Assembly: GCA_013399855.1 (NCBI GenBank)
Contig: VXAY01006690.1
Coordinates: 1,033,667-1,097,666, forward strand
DNA length: 64,000 nt
Direction of reading: 5' to 3'
From: Oxyruncus cristatus
Lineage: Eukaryota; Chordata; Aves; Passeriformes; Cotingidae
Part shown: in pieces, positions 37,141 to 51,498 of the stretch
Numbering within the stretch: position 1 is the first letter of the stretch
Layout of the letters: each line of letters opens with the position of its first letter
Position numbers and translations under genes: made by a program
The notes under the pieces: model-generated
Databases searched by the model: none
What the model was told of the DNA's origin: nothing
What the model saw: the letters and a program-made list of their open reading frames with translations, nothing else

Positions 37141-37260
37141 TGTGGTTTTTTTTTTNNNNNNNNNNNNNNNNNNNNNNNNNNNNNNNNNNNNNNNNNNNNN
37201 NNNNNNNNTGGTTGGTTTTGGTGTTGTTTTTTTTTTCTTTTTCTTTTTTTTTTTTTTTTT
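37141..37260. other. Assembly gap (N at 37156-37208) in a T/G tract
   Basis: Fifty-three N bases interrupt a run that reads GTTTTTTTTTTT before the gap and TGGTTGG followed by long T runs after it. The true length of this low-complexity tract is therefore unknown. Confidence 0.95.
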
Positions 37261-37654
37261 GTATGGCTATTTAATGTACTTTATGTACAGTACTATGAAC
37301 TGAGTAGAAAAGCAGCATAGCCCACTGGTGAAATTAAATAACAAAATAAATTGAAGAATTTGAAGCAGTACTCTAAGGGTTAATTTCTGCATGCAGGTTA
37401 TTTAAAATACCCTTCTGTGTGTCAAGCAGCCATTGCAAATTATAGCTTATTATATTATGCTTTATTTAAGAGTGGGACAGATCCAAAGCTTACTCTATAC
37501 AAACTGGTACTTTATAGATACACTTTTATCTAAGGAAGACAATAACTTCCACAAGTATCATTAGTGATTTATTTGTGAAGTTTCTAAAATAGGTTGCTGA
37601 AGCCACAGTCCAATACTGTAATCACACACCAACATGAGTAGCATGTCCCAATAT

Positions 37655-37725
37655 ATGCTGATGTATATCCTATATATACACAATGTCCCACCATATATAC
37701 ATATATATACACACATATATTGCAA
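37655..37725. repeat. TATA/TATACA simple repeat
   Basis: Interrupted TATATACA and CATATATA units, with a near-repeat of the motif ATGTCCCA at its left end (37645 region and about 37684). Confidence 0.65.
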
Positions 37726-38869
37726 ATGATCATGTGTTCATCACAGCTAGAATAAAACAGGAAACCAGAACACAGATCATTTGATCATTTGGAGCCCTAG
37801 AAAATATCCTTTTAGAAAAGCAGAAATTTGTTGGCTTTCCAGGTCAAATAAATCACTGAACGTGAATGTAATACCAGTTAGTATAGCAGTAGCTCTGCAA
37901 ATATAATGCTAGACTGCTCAACAAGCAAGATTCTATGCATTATGAATGTCAGTTACCTAATTAAAGGCATAAAGGATATTGTCTGGACTACCAGGTCATT
38001 ACACATGCAGCCAAATTTTCCATTCCTTGTATACATTACAGGTCAAACAAGTTAAGTACAGCATGCCCTCTCCTGTCTTTAGATGCACGAATGTATACAG
38101 CAAAATTCTCCTTGGTGTACAATAGCTTTATACTTTAAGAAGCTTCAGTGCAATAGGAAATTTTATTCAAAATTGTTTTTCAAAGGCTATTTGCAAAGAC
38201 ATCGAACTTCTGAGACATTTCCGTTACACTTCCAATAAAACTGATTTAAACAAGCAGGCAGAAGGAAATGGAAGCCAAATGTCAACATATAGCACAGCAG
38301 ACAGTACCTCATACTTTATAAATATAGCTGTAGCTACCAAAACAGTGGATGTAATCTGAGAACCCAACTGGGTCATTTTCTTTATGGCATTATTGAGAGC
38401 AAAGGATAGGTTACACACTGAGTCACTATGCACCCTACCAAAAGAAATCACAGGACGTAGAGCAGAAGCAAAATCAACAGCCTTGCACCAACACAGAGGC
38501 TTGGGCTCTTAATTCCAGGTTAGGATCCTGCAAAAGCTTAGAAATTCACTGAAGCTACTGGAATTGCAGAGACTTAAAACTGGGATAGAGAGCTCTTCTT
38601 TTCCACGGTTATTTGGTACTTTTCACAATATCAGATAAGATCAGCTAAGGTTGCAGATAACAGTTGTACTCTTGTGTCATTGCCCATTACAAAAACCTAC
38701 AAGACCTGACAAATTAGCTAATGCATAATACATTTTCATCTTATTTGCAAAACACTTAGCGCAGTGGACCACAATTCTGATTTGGGACTCTTGTTTACCT
38801 AAAACCAGAACTGCTATTTTTGCTAGTCATATCCTTAAATCTTCCCGAATTTCAGAGATCGTGACTCTC

Positions 38870-39612
38870 TCAAATTTGCCTTGTCCTGCACTTGGGTCAC
38901 AACAACCCCATGCAGTGCTACATGCTGGGGGAAGAGCCACTGGAAAATTGTTCATCGGAGCAGGACCTGAGGGTGCCAGTCAACAGTCGGCTGAACATGA
39001 GCCAGCAGTGTGCCCAAGTGGCCAAGAAGGTCAGTGGCATCCTGGCCTGTATCAGAAATAATGTGACCAGCAGGACCAGGGCAGTGATCCCGCCCCGTAC
39101 CAGTGTCCCACTGATGAGGCCACACTTCGAGTGCTGTGTCCAGTTCTGGGCCCTTCACTTCAAGAAAGACACTGAGGTGCTGGAGCATGTCCAGAGAAGG
39201 GTAACACAGCTGTTGAAGGGTCTGGAGCAAAAATCCTGTAGGGAGTGGGTGAGGGAGCTGTGTGTGTTTAGCCTGGAGGAAAGGAGGTTCAGGAGGAACC
39301 TTATCATTCTCTACCACTCCCTAAAGGGAGGTTGTCACAAGGTGGGGGTCAGCCTCTTCTATCAACTCTAAGCAACAGAACAAGAGGAAATGGCTTCATG
39401 TCATGCCAGGAGAGGTTTAGATTTGATATTAGGAAAAAAATTTTCATTGAGAGGTTGTCAAGCATTGGAACAGGCTGTTGAGGAAAGCGGTTAAGTCACC
39501 ATCCCTGGAGGTCTTTAGAACATGTGTGGATGCGGCACTAAGGGACATGGTTTAGTGGTAGACTTAAAGGTAATTCCTAACATAAATGATAATGATTCTA
39601 TGATTCTCTAAT
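38870..39612 (+). mobile_element. CR1 LINE fragment, ORF2 C-terminus and 3' end
   Basis: A 5'-truncated CR1 opposite in direction to KCNMA1. A 159-codon frame (38892-39371) matches the C-terminal part of CR1 ORF2, including [52 protein letters not shown] and [16 protein letters not shown]. After a stop at 39369, decayed sequence still matches the C-terminal codons (KLRQGRFRLDIRKNFF-like, HWNRLP-like) to about 39530. The element ends at 39590-39612 with AATGATTCTATGATTCT, the CR1 octamer tail. The reverse transcriptase core is missing, so it cannot move by itself. Confidence 0.94.
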
Positions 39613-40956
39613 ATTTATGTGCACTTTGAAAAAGAATCTTTAATTTGCACAATTTTTACAATAAAACTAGTAGTTATAAAGCCCAGTTATAACAGCTATC
39701 ATAGGCATAAACTACTTCAGTGAGCAAGAGTGACTACAAGAGAAGTAACAAAATTACTCCAGTTTAAATTCATACAGATGGGGCAAAATTTTGACAAGGT
39801 GTTCCCAGAATCCTTTAACATTTGTTGGAGCTGACAGTAAAGCCAACACTTTACATGACACTTTTGCCACAGAATGCACCACTTGTCACTTCAATGCAAA
39901 ACAATTCACTGCTGATTGAATAACTACTTTGGTCACAAGATTACATTATATATTTATTTATTATTCTTACTTATTTATGGTTCATTTAAAATGCTTCTAA
40001 TGCATTGAAATGATTCTACTGGAATTATTCTCTGAATAGTCATAGAATGAGTGGGAGTGGGAAAAACAGTATGCTTTTTAGCATTTTCTGAAATTAATTG
40101 TTACCGTAAATATATTAATATGACACTTCCCACAGAAGAAGCCTTCATAGAATATTTCCAGGATTTTTACAATTGCAACAGGGTTAAAAATATCTTGAGT
40201 GGTTTTTACTGTATCATTTCACCTCTTGACAGAAGCTGTAAAGCCCATTGCAAACCAGATCAAAGCCCTGGCATGAGATAACAATCTATGCCACAGTGCA
40301 ATCACTGCCATTATGATCACACAGATGTGAGGAGAAGGAGCTTCATGTTCATTCTGACTTTAGACCAGCTTTACAGTCACAGTGACATCTATCCAGATGA
40401 TTGTACATCCCCACAATAACGGGAAAGGTTTTGTACACCCAATTCAGCACTTGGAATAACTATCCAATACACAACTTACAGTTCTCTATTCTTCTTAGGT
40501 AAGGAAGTGGTCTCTTGTATTTTTGGCACATCATGTCAGTCTGCTCCTAATAGTTTTTTGCCTCTTTTTTTTTGTTTTGTTTTTTTTCTTTTTAATGACA
40601 AGGTCCCCAAAGATGAAGACAGATGACAATTTTTATCTATGTATAATTTTAAAACAAAATGGAAAATTTTATTTTTAAGACATATTAATCTGGTTAAATT
40701 TTTCCAAGTGTTTTGAAGATAAGAAGTTCTATATAAAACTTTCATAAACCACTAAAGAAGAAATTTACTTCTACTGTAAATTCAGGAAAATACTGATGTT
40801 AATAATACCACAGCTGCTACAGCTTTGGATCTTTAAGAAGCTACTAAAACTTTTAGAAATTCAAAGAGTTTTTCTAATTTACAATTTGAGTTTTTGGAAG
40901 TAAGCAAATTTGTTTTCTGAATGGTGGAGGAAAAGCCAAATCCATTAAAATATATT

Positions 40957-41022
40957 TTAATTTTTAATATCAATAAAATAAAACTTAAATTAATTTTTAA
41001 TATCAATAAAATAAAACTTAAA
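40957..41022. repeat. Perfect 33-bp tandem duplication
   Basis: Positions 40957-40989 and 40990-41022 are identical, base for base, and directly adjacent. The unit is AT-rich. Lack of any difference suggests a recent slippage-type event. Confidence 0.9.
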
Positions 41023-44000
41023 AACTGATAATATGAAAAATTAGGAAGATTTTATTTCCCTCATTCTTGACAGTTTTTAGACTGCACAGCAGTACATTAT
41101 ACAAAAAAACAGTAAAAGGTGTAGTTTCTATCAGAAGGAATGTCCATAGATGAAAGTGAATTTTAAAATTAAACTACAGCTATGGATGGCAATACCAGTT
41201 GATGCTGCTAAAATATAAACAACACAAATGAATAAACAAGAGAAACCACTCAGTATTTAGAAGCTCATTAATATCTCATCATTTGAAGACATTCCATTCA
41301 CTTTGTAGTTTCAAATTGTATTTTAATGCAATTAACCTGTATTAATTTGGCCATGTAAATTTTCTTTGTTCATAAAACTGTTTAGAGTTCTCCTTTTTTT
41401 CAAAACTATTTTATTTTACTGGAAGCTCCTCTGTAATATTGAATTCCCTCAAATTTATTTCTAGAACAAACCCAATTTTTTGAAATCTAGAGTAAAAAAA
41501 TAAATTTGGCATAAATTTGATATGACAGTCTCCAATTATATTCCTTTAATATGTATTTTTAACAGTACAGCAAAAAAAAAAAAAATCAAGGGGGTTAGGT
41601 TAGGCTTTTTAACTGTGTTGCAGTGATGTAATACTAAAGTAAAACTACGGAAAAGCCACATGTATCATTTAGTAAAAACAATTTTCATTCAATGTATAAG
41701 AGCTTCCTCCCTTAACTATGGTTTTGTTGTACAGCTCAGAAAAGAATAAGCAGTTAAAATCTTCTTTATTGAAACTGGCACGAACATACAGCAAAATTAT
41801 TAACACAAATGCCTACCAAATGTATAACTAGGGAAACAAATACCACCACTAAAACAAATCACCAAGACTAAATAAGAATCAAATATGTCAAACATGTCAA
41901 AGCGATACATAATTTTTCTTACTTCAAATGGTTTTCATTTCTTAACCAATTGAGTCTCACAGTAAGAAAAAAAAAAATTCTTGCAGTATGTATGTTCACC
42001 TTCTAAATGCAAGATGTCTTATTTTAGAAGGCCTTTCTTTGAGTCATAGCACCAATAAAGGTTTTGATGGCAAATAACTTCTAGATTACTTCACTCTCCC
42101 TTGACATGATGTGATGTGCCACCTGGAAACTTTTTGCTATTAGCATTTCCAGTGAACGCTGCAGGATATGCAGGAAGAGTTTAGTTGGTTTCCTTCCCAA
42201 AAAGGAAGGACAGCCAGCTGGATCTGAACAAGGCGTTAGAGAAAGCGAAGACTCACTCTGGCCAGAGAAGAAGAGCCATGTAATCTGCTGTCACAGCATT
42301 ATGTCTTGGGTCCATAAAACTCTATGGGACCATTACACCCGTAGTTATAGGCATGTCTCTGAGGTTTTGTGTACCTGGAGATAGTGAGTGAAAGAGGAAC
42401 AACCTCTTTCTCACTGAATTTTGCAGACAGTCATGACCTGATAGCCAAGGATGATGACATGACCATTTCTTGCATCTTCTTCTATAATTATTGTTCAAGA
42501 TACATTTAAATCCTATTTGAGTACGTGACCTCCTACATCTAAATCCTCAGCTAACTGTTTCTCCTATGCACACACACCCCCAGATAACGTACTGCTACTA
42601 ACATGTTTTAGTGTCAAATCCTGGAGCTTCTTGGTCTTTGCCAAGTTCTTTTCTTTCAATTCTCTATTCTGGCTCTCCATTGCTTAATTCCTTTTGACAA
42701 TGCTTTGATGATCTTAGGCTCATACACACTAAGCTGTCTTTGAATTATATCAACAATCAGAATCCTCTTTGTTCAATTTTAAAGTAAATAAGCAAAATAT
42801 AAATTTGATCAGAATAAAACATGAACTGCCAAATAATGTGAAATAAAGTTATCTTTCAAGATTTCTTAGACTGCTGTTTAAACTATGCTTTATTTAAAAA
42901 AAAAAAAAGAACAATGCAAGTGTCTATCCTTATGTCCGTTTCCTAATTTCTATCACATCTTCTGTTATTTTTTTAAAGTCAGACAGATCACAAGTTGGCA
43001 TTAGAATATTACCCTTCTATTTGTAAACTAATTTTAAAAATGCATCATGACTCATCTGTTCTGCAGATGCTTTCTACAATGAAGTACCTCTGTATAATCT
43101 CCCTAGCACACTGGGGAACCTGGACAAGATTTTAGACTAATTTGGGGTAAAATGAACAGGTTTCCTTATCCTTCGTCCAAAAAAAATTCCAAGGTCAGAA
43201 GAAACAAGAAAGAACAAAGCCAGACCAATCAGTATCCAGTTAAAAGATATTAAATATATTAAATACATAATTAAAACAATATTATTTAGTAAAGATTTTT
43301 CTCAGAACCAGAGATTTTTTTTTTTCCTTATGATTTTTACATGTTTCTGCATCACGTCATAAAGAATGGGGCTTAAAAGTCCAGGTTACTTTTATTTTCC
43401 TCTTTGAATGTTAACTTATTTTAAATTTAAGATATATTATAAATGCTGTGATTTGGCCATTTTTAATGCAAAATTAATTCAGTTTAGAAATTAAGATAGA
43501 GAAGGATTTCCACTGGGAAAGAAAGAGAAGTTCCTAATTTTAACTTCTGTCACATTCATGTACAAAATTAGGAGGCAAATTTAGTTGGTATGACTGAACA
43601 ACAAAGCTATACTTTCCTGATGCTCGTCTTAGATTTTCAAACCTGTCAGTTTTCATCTTTCTTTCTCAAGTTTTCCATGAATTTTAAGTACATCGTGCTT
43701 CTTCACAGACTCCCTAGTAAAACATAAGACAACCTACTACAGAACTCAAGTAAAATCAAATTCTTATCTTCCTCAGCCGAAACACAAAATTATATACAAG
43801 CATGATAACAAGAAACTTTTACTTATATTTTTATATTGAATTGTTGTGATATACAGAAAAAATGCACATTAAAATTGCTCACTCTGGAAACAGAATATCA
43901 CTTAATTTCATCAAGGTGTGTGTACATTCATACTAACTTCACAAACAAAAGTCAAAGGAAGATCCCTGAAGAGTGGCAAAATACCCAGGAAGTGAGTGCT

Positions 44001-46889
44001 AAAACAGGCATAAGTGAATGGGCCAGAGTCCATCTCCATAACTTCCAAATTCTTTTAGTAGGATACAGAAGGCAGATCATGTGCTTTCTTTCAAAATACA
44101 CCACTAAGATCTTAATCGTATTTAGGATAACTGCATTTGGAAAGGTTTGCTGAGAACCACATAGATAAGTAGGAAGAGCATATTATTTTATTTTGTGTTA
44201 GCTTTCTTAATTGTTTACCATAAGCTAAGAACAATGGCAACTGCAAATAGCATTACATTACCTTGACAAAACAATCTCCCTGATGACAAATCAATTGGAA
44301 AATGATAGAGCAACGATGCCAGGGATCACACTTTTAAACAAAGAATTTTGTGTGAGACTACTAACATTCTAAAGAGAAAAACATGAGCATACTGGTTCAA
44401 CTAACAATACTTTTTTTTGACAAATTTTAATAAGCCACTTCAGTTATATGTAGTATGCTGATTGCATTAGGGAAAGATGTAGTTGAACTGCATACCCTAT
44501 TTTATAAAGCTGACAATCTTGCATATCTCTACTGTAATGACCCCTTTCTGTTACTTCTTGTCCAACTGTTATTGGATATTTTGTATCAAAGTTTAGCAAG
44601 GAATAATAAGGTGTTGTAGCTGTTTACCCCAGAAAAGAGAAAACAGTTGGTGACATGAAAATGCAAACAAGTCACATGATCATGCAAAAAGACTAATCCC
44701 TTTTCCATGTTGACATTGAACTGAACAAATGGAAATGGATAAAGTTATTAAGAAGTATATCAGAAGCATAAAACTTTTCCAACTAAAACATATAGCTAAA
44801 CACTAGAGTAGATTCTCTGGGGAGAACAGTGAATATCAGATTTTTAAAACAGTAAATACTTTTCAGCCTGGTTTATACAGACCACTTAAAGTCCTTGTAT
44901 TTTCATATGTCAAGAGAATGATCTAAATATGTGATATTTCTAAAATTTCCTCCTTCTGTAGGAGTGGGCCTACAAACCATTGAACAATAGATAAGTGTCT
45001 GTTTGAATAAATTTATGTACAGCTACTCTTACCTTGCAGCAGAAGGAAGAGTGAATTCCTTCTTGCTCTATTTGATGATTCTGTTTTGCAGCTGCCATGT
45101 CTTAAAGTTACCGAATAACGCTTTTTAATTTGCTATCCACTTTCCTCAAACTCAGTTTTCACCAGCCCACCATCATCATCCATTTCCAGCTCCATCTACT
45201 CCTCCATCTCAGTGTCTTTTATTATCCTTCTATTCTGTTGATACTGTTGCCCAACTTTTAAAATTCTCCCTCATCTGATTGAAGGCTTTGAAATAATACA
45301 TACAGTGACTAAAAATAAGAATGTTCTCCACCTATCATACCTAAAAAAAGGAATGTTGTCCTATGAAATTTAGCCTAAATTCAACTACTGTAACTGAAAA
45401 TGACAAGAGTACCAGATAAATTGGAATGTTGAAATACTTCCAGTTTATTCATCTGACCATCTTTTCTGGAATTCCCTCCTTTAATACTTCGATAAAAAAT
45501 ATCTGGCTACTATCTAGTTTTTACTGAGTAGTAATAAAGTTGAACCTAAGGTATATTATTTGACTTTAACAACAGTGAATAATGTAAATGAGCAATGGAA
45601 GCCAGAAGTATTGCAAAGTGGTAGAAACCTGACATTACATTGAGGGATCAGCTTCTTTGGTCAGGCTTTTTAGTAGCATGATCCAAATCTATTACTAAAA
45701 AACTATTCATATTTTATTAATAGCAGTACTAATGTACAATTACACCAGGCAGGATAACATGAAGGCATAACATGAACGATGTACATTTCTTAAAAAAAAC
45801 ATATAAAACTAGAAGATATATTAGTCCCAAACAAGGGTTCATAATTTCAGATTCTCCCTCTCATTATCTACCCTTGAGCATAAGGGTCCTTTTAAGCACC
45901 TTAGTCAATTAAAACCTAAGATAGATTTACAGTGCCAAAGGTCAAGCAACCCAACTACGCAAACCCAAACTATGAGACATCTAGTATATACTTGTAAACT
46001 ATCCCAAGGAAGTTTGTATTTGTATACATGTTACACTTTATTGGGACTAATGGACGGGCAAGCTGAAGTAAAAAATCTTTCAACTACCCAGAGTAACCAT
46101 TTAAGATCTTTGACTATATGCTGAGCATCACAGTATATCTGTTTAAATTCCTCTGCCTCAAACCAGCTGTAGGAATAATCCAAGTCACATTCATTCCTGG
46201 CATACATTAACATTTATGAGAATTCCTTCTACCAGTTTCCCTTTTCTTTAACCTAGACTCCTGAAGAGTCTTTATTGCACATACCTTTTTCAAGTGAAAC
46301 ACATGTACAGTTTCTCTACCCATAAGCTCCTGTGCTGTGGCTTGATTTGCACATGAATAGAACTGCAATCTAGTCAATATTCCTTCTTAGAAATGTTCAT
46401 ACCACATCTGTTCCAGCTGTGGGACCAGATTATTTACCACCACTGTCTTAAGTGTAAATTACCATATTCTTTAGGCAAAGTGCTGATTCTATGAAAGACT
46501 CACTGAACAGTCACATTTACTTTGCAAAAAGAATAGAAGAAGTTTAAATAAACAAAGAAGAAATCAAAAAAAATACTTGAACTTTTCAGACAAGAAAATT
46601 AGCTTGGTGCCTAGTTACAGTCTCACTCAGTGGTTTTTCTAAATGAGAAAAGCAAGACCCTTTTTAGACAGATTAATGACACTGTGTCTTTCTTTTTTAG
46701 CGGTAACTTTATCTCCATTAACAAATGAAATAAGGAAGTGCCTACAGCTGTAGTCGTTGCTCAAATCAATTATCACAAGCCTGATATAAAAGTACTTTAC
46801 ATCAATGTAAGAAGAGTAAGAAGTGTAAGAGAACATAATAATGTTAAAAATGAATATATAGTGGCCTTTTTTTTCTAACACCATCTCAA

Positions 46890-47125
46890 AACCACTGTAG
46901 ATTGGAGATGAGAAAAAGGTTCTTCACCCAGAGGGTGGCTGGGTGCTGGAATAGGCTGCCCAGGGCAGTGGTCACAGCACCAAGCCTGACAGACTTCAAG
47001 AAGCATTTGGATAATAACATGGTGTGACTCTTGGGGATGGTCCTGTGCAGGGCTAAGAGCTAGACTCAATGATCCTTGTGTCCCTTCCAACTCAGCATGT
47101 TCTGTGTAATTCTGTGTTTGTGATC
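46890..47125 (+). mobile_element. CR1 3'-end fragment
   Basis: About 235 bp match the extreme 3' part of a CR1: AGGTTCTTCACCCAGAGG, GGCTGCCCAGGGCAGTGG, TTCAAGAAGCATTTGG, GACTCAATGATCCTTGTG and CCTTCCAACTCAGCATGTTC, then a degenerate ATTCTGTG tail. It differs from the copy at 38870 in its 3' UTR, so it belongs to another CR1 subfamily. No coding potential remains apart from the last ORF2 codons. Confidence 0.92.
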
Positions 47126-50100
47126 CATCACCTTTTTATCTTGGCTGCTGTGCATGGGAGAATGGGCACATAGTTAAGCTTACACACTGAGCTACTGGAA
47201 AGTCAACATGACTGTGGTACAATAATCTGGTTTGTACTGATATCAGGAAAAGGAAATCCATGTTGCTGTATACATATGTCTGATCAGTTTTACAGTACTA
47301 AAAGAATTTTCCTTCATTGTAAGAAAAAACCCCAGACCAGTGCAACTGTCATTAAGTGGACTACAGGAATAATATAAAAAAATAAAATCCTAAGTAATCC
47401 TATGTAATACATATTCTTAGGGCAGCACAGTATCATCATTTGGGTGGCATGACAAGACTTGCAGAAATTACTTCTCTTTTTTACTGCTTTGAATACATAT
47501 TGCACGTTTTCAGTTACCTGCTTAAAAGTACACACTAAGAGGATATTTTCACTTTATATATATAGATCTGTCTTCTATCACCATTTTTCAAACATCATTA
47601 ACATTTTATATTACAGGCCCTCGAAGTTAAATGTATGAGATAAATAATACTCATTCACCAACCTGAATATTAATTTGAAATGTGTAAATAAATTTTGACA
47701 CCAAAAAGCTCACAAAGCATAACGTCTGAACACACACAGATTAACACTGATCGATAGCACAACAAAATTGTGTTCAGACATGTTTCAAGTCACTTCCCAA
47801 AGTGCTGTCTCACCATTTTATATGAAAAAAAACAGATTAGCATTAAATTATATCTTATACTGTGCTGATGAAAGGTTCATTTGAATACATTTAAGAACAC
47901 ATGAATAACAGATTGTTTAGGATGGTCACAATGTCATTTGTAAAAGAAATTTCAAGCACTGTTACAATTCTTCATATGGAATTTCATTGTGTGTTTTGTA
48001 AATCAATACATTTTAAATTATTTTGCAGGCTATTTAACATCATTAAAAACAAACAAACACACACCCCCACCCTGTTGCACTTACAATTCTTCCCAAATTC
48101 TGAATTTTAATAAATGATTATTTATAGTCTTACCTCTTTTCACTGTCACCTGCTGCTGCAGTTGACAGCAGGGAAAGGTTTATCTTTCTGATACTACTGG
48201 CATCATTCAGCCATTGTCACAACAGGATAGTTAGTACACTCTTTCTTCCCCTCATCTTGACCACACTGAAATTGTGCATCTAGTCAATAAACTACTGTAA
48301 TATCTGGAAATTTTAAATAAATAGACCCGATACATATAATGTCCTATTCATTCTATAAAAGCTTAAGTTATTGCTCAGCATAATTTACATTTGCTCGAAA
48401 TTTCTAATGTAATGTCATTTTTTTAAATTGCATTTCATGCATTTAATGCTCTAGACTGCATTCAGTGTATACACCATTATGGTAAGCAGATTGGCATGCA
48501 CAGGCAATACAAGGATAGATTATAATTAATCCCATAGACAACCAAAAAAGGTGAAGTTGCATCATGCAATGAAACCACAGCTTGGCCTGGGCTGCCATGC
48601 AGAAAAAACCTACATCAATGAGTCTGCTGTACGGCTCCTAGGTAAGAGTTGATATGAAAGAGGTGAGTTATTTCAGCAATGAAGTCACAGGCTGAAAATG
48701 TTTATACTACTGTAAACAAAATACTGTACATAGCACCAGTATTACTCAGAGATGGGGAAGAAGATGTTTGTAAAGGAGGACAAAAAGGATGAGAAAGAGA
48801 AGAAGAGGTAGGAGTAATTACAAATTACAGTAACAGGTCTGAAATCCAATTGGTTCTTTTAAATAAGCAGTTTGTTATTTCATTCATATAATTTTATTTG
48901 AGCTTTCAAAGCAAACCTGAGTTTTCAATGTATTTTGGGAAAAAAAAAAAAAACAAAACAAAAAGCAGAAACAAAAAAAGAGGATGAAATAATGAGATAC
49001 AGGGCAATTTCAAAATGTCAAAAGTGTTCAATAACTGACAAATAACTGAAAGTTCATAAACACACAGGTATGTTGAGGTGAATTATTCAATGCAGTGCAC
49101 AGGACCTAAATCACACAAGTTTCACTGACTTGAATGCATAATCAACCAAACTAAAAGAAGATGGATGATATAAGGGATGCATTGATATGAGTGATTTTCA
49201 GTCACCTTCTGCTGCTTTTCTAGTAAACGACATCTCTGCTGAATAAAGCAGGGGAGTTTTTTCAGAACTTGTGTTGATTGTGAATTGCTTTTACCTTACT
49301 CACCTTCATAGTTGCACTGACCATAACAATGCGGCCTGAATTACAGAGTGACCACCTAGTCTGTTTAAAGGATGTAGATCTGACCCATTACTTCATAGCT
49401 TGATTCCAGAGAGTTCAGAAAGACATAGTTGACCAGGTAATTTATTGTAATGAAACACTCACATAACAGATGATACCTTGAGATGATGAAAGTATGATTT
49501 TGTAACATTATAATATTTTATTATCTGTGTTCCATTACAAAAGGATTTTTTCCATGTTTCTGAATAGGTACGCATTTTTCAAGTAATTTTCCTTAATTAC
49601 CCTTAATTGTACATGATCACTATAGTTTTAGCACAGTTCTCAAACATATAAACTAATTACGTAGGGTAGCAATTCACAGAACACCAAGAAACAGCTTTAC
49701 CAAGAAAATTAAACTTTACTTACTGTATAACATTTTTAATAGAATTTGTTTCCAGTTGCAGAACAATTACTTTTGGCATCTTTGTTTTTATACACTAATA
49801 GCTTTTTGAAATATTAATCTTTTAATTTAGTAAACTGCCACAGAAATTTAGATCAAACTAAAATGAGCTTAATTGATGGCAGACACCATTTTCTGGCCTC
49901 TTGAAATTTCTCAGAGTTGCATAAAAACCTGTCAGCACCTTTTGACTTTGATAGGTAGAAAAAATTTAAAAATTGCACATTCCAGATATAAAACCTCCTC
50001 TTACGTAGTGAAATACATATTCTTTTTCCAACTAAACCTTCTCACAGGGACGTGACTCATACCACTTTTGGCCCCTATGTGCCATGTAACAAGGCTAGTA

Positions 50101-51450
50101 GAATGCTTCATTATTTGTATATTAAAGACGTGAATATTTTATTGGATGTACAAGTATCCTTACAAACTGCTGCACAGTGCATGCAAATGTTATCACCTAT
50201 GAAAAAGGTTATTAAGCCAAGATAGATTAAAGCACTGCTGACAAAGCCAGAAACCCAGTAAATTGTTTAAGGCAAGCAGATGACGAGGCCAAAAATTTAG
50301 AAACTGAACTTCCAGACTTCCCAAGTGTACCATTCAAAAAGGTACTGTACAATTATTAATTGGAATTATGGCATACTCCGCATGTACTGTAACAGATATG
50401 TATGTATCACAACACAAATTATACATATTATGTATGTATACTGTCCCACTGTTGTGGAAATAAAGCAATCTATCTTACTTGGCAAACATTGATTTAGCAA
50501 AGGATGAAAAGCAGTCCTTAAATTTATTCTTACTAAAAACCACGTACCAGTAATTTTTCATCTAGTTATGATAGAAAGGTCCTCAAGATTCAGAAGACAG
50601 AACACAAAGCTGGTCTTAGTTCTACAATCTTTTCACTCTCAATATGAACATAGCAATGTAAAAACAAACTTGGAAGAACTATATCCTTTGCTATCTGCTA
50701 CTAATGGAGCAGAGCATAATAGAAGCTATAGATGTAGGGATCTCTAAATATCGGGTTAAATTACAGTTTACCATACCTCTGCACAAAGTTTATTTACACA
50801 GATTATTTTCCTGCAAACAGTGATTTTTTTGCTATAAAACCAGCTTTTTAGAGATTCAACTATTAGGTTCAAGAAGAGATTCAGTCTTCTGTTTTCAGGT
50901 CATTGCTGTGAACCAACCTCACGTTAGAAAAGTTTCCCTCTCCAGCTCGAGAGAAGCTGTCAAACTCATTCATTTCCTAATGATCTAAAATGGCACAAGT
51001 TTCTCTCTTTTGGTGTAGCCAAAAGCCATAACAAACTTTACATAGTGCACATACAAGTCTGTTGCAAATTATAAATTCTAATCACTATGAAGGATTCTGT
51101 CCTGTGAAACTAAATGGCCAGAGCTATGAAATTTAACTAAATGTCTGGGGTATTTTGCCCCAGAGTTAATTCTTTCCGATCCTTGCATATAAAACTCCTT
51201 TTAATAAATCAACTACTCACAAAGTTTAGTCTGGCAAAACAGGGCATCCAATTCTAGCTTTCTGTTCCTTCTTAGGCATACTGTGATGTACAGCAAAGAA
51301 ATCAGATGGGTCAAACTACGATCTCAACATTGTAAATATTTCTGCTGCTTTAGCCCATGGATTTCAACTAGATGATTCACATACAGAGTTAAGCACATTG
51401 GACGGAGCCTTCTGTAAATAGTGACAAAAATAGTATAAAAATCTTCAACT

Positions 51451-51498
51451 GGCAGGAACATCCTAAAATTAATTGGCAGGAACATCATAAAATTAATT
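51451..51498. repeat. 24-bp tandem duplication, one mismatch
   Basis: GGCAGGAACATC followed by C or A and then TAAAATTAATT occurs twice back to back (51451-51474 and 51475-51498). The copies differ at one base. Confidence 0.9.

Noticed and set aside
38952..39317. 121-codon minus-strand frame
   Set aside because: It is the antisense of the CR1 C-terminal coding region.
40020..40060. AGTCATAGAATGAGTGGGAG, similar to an inverted CR1 tail
   Set aside because: No CR1 body follows on either side; a single octamer-like match is expected by chance.
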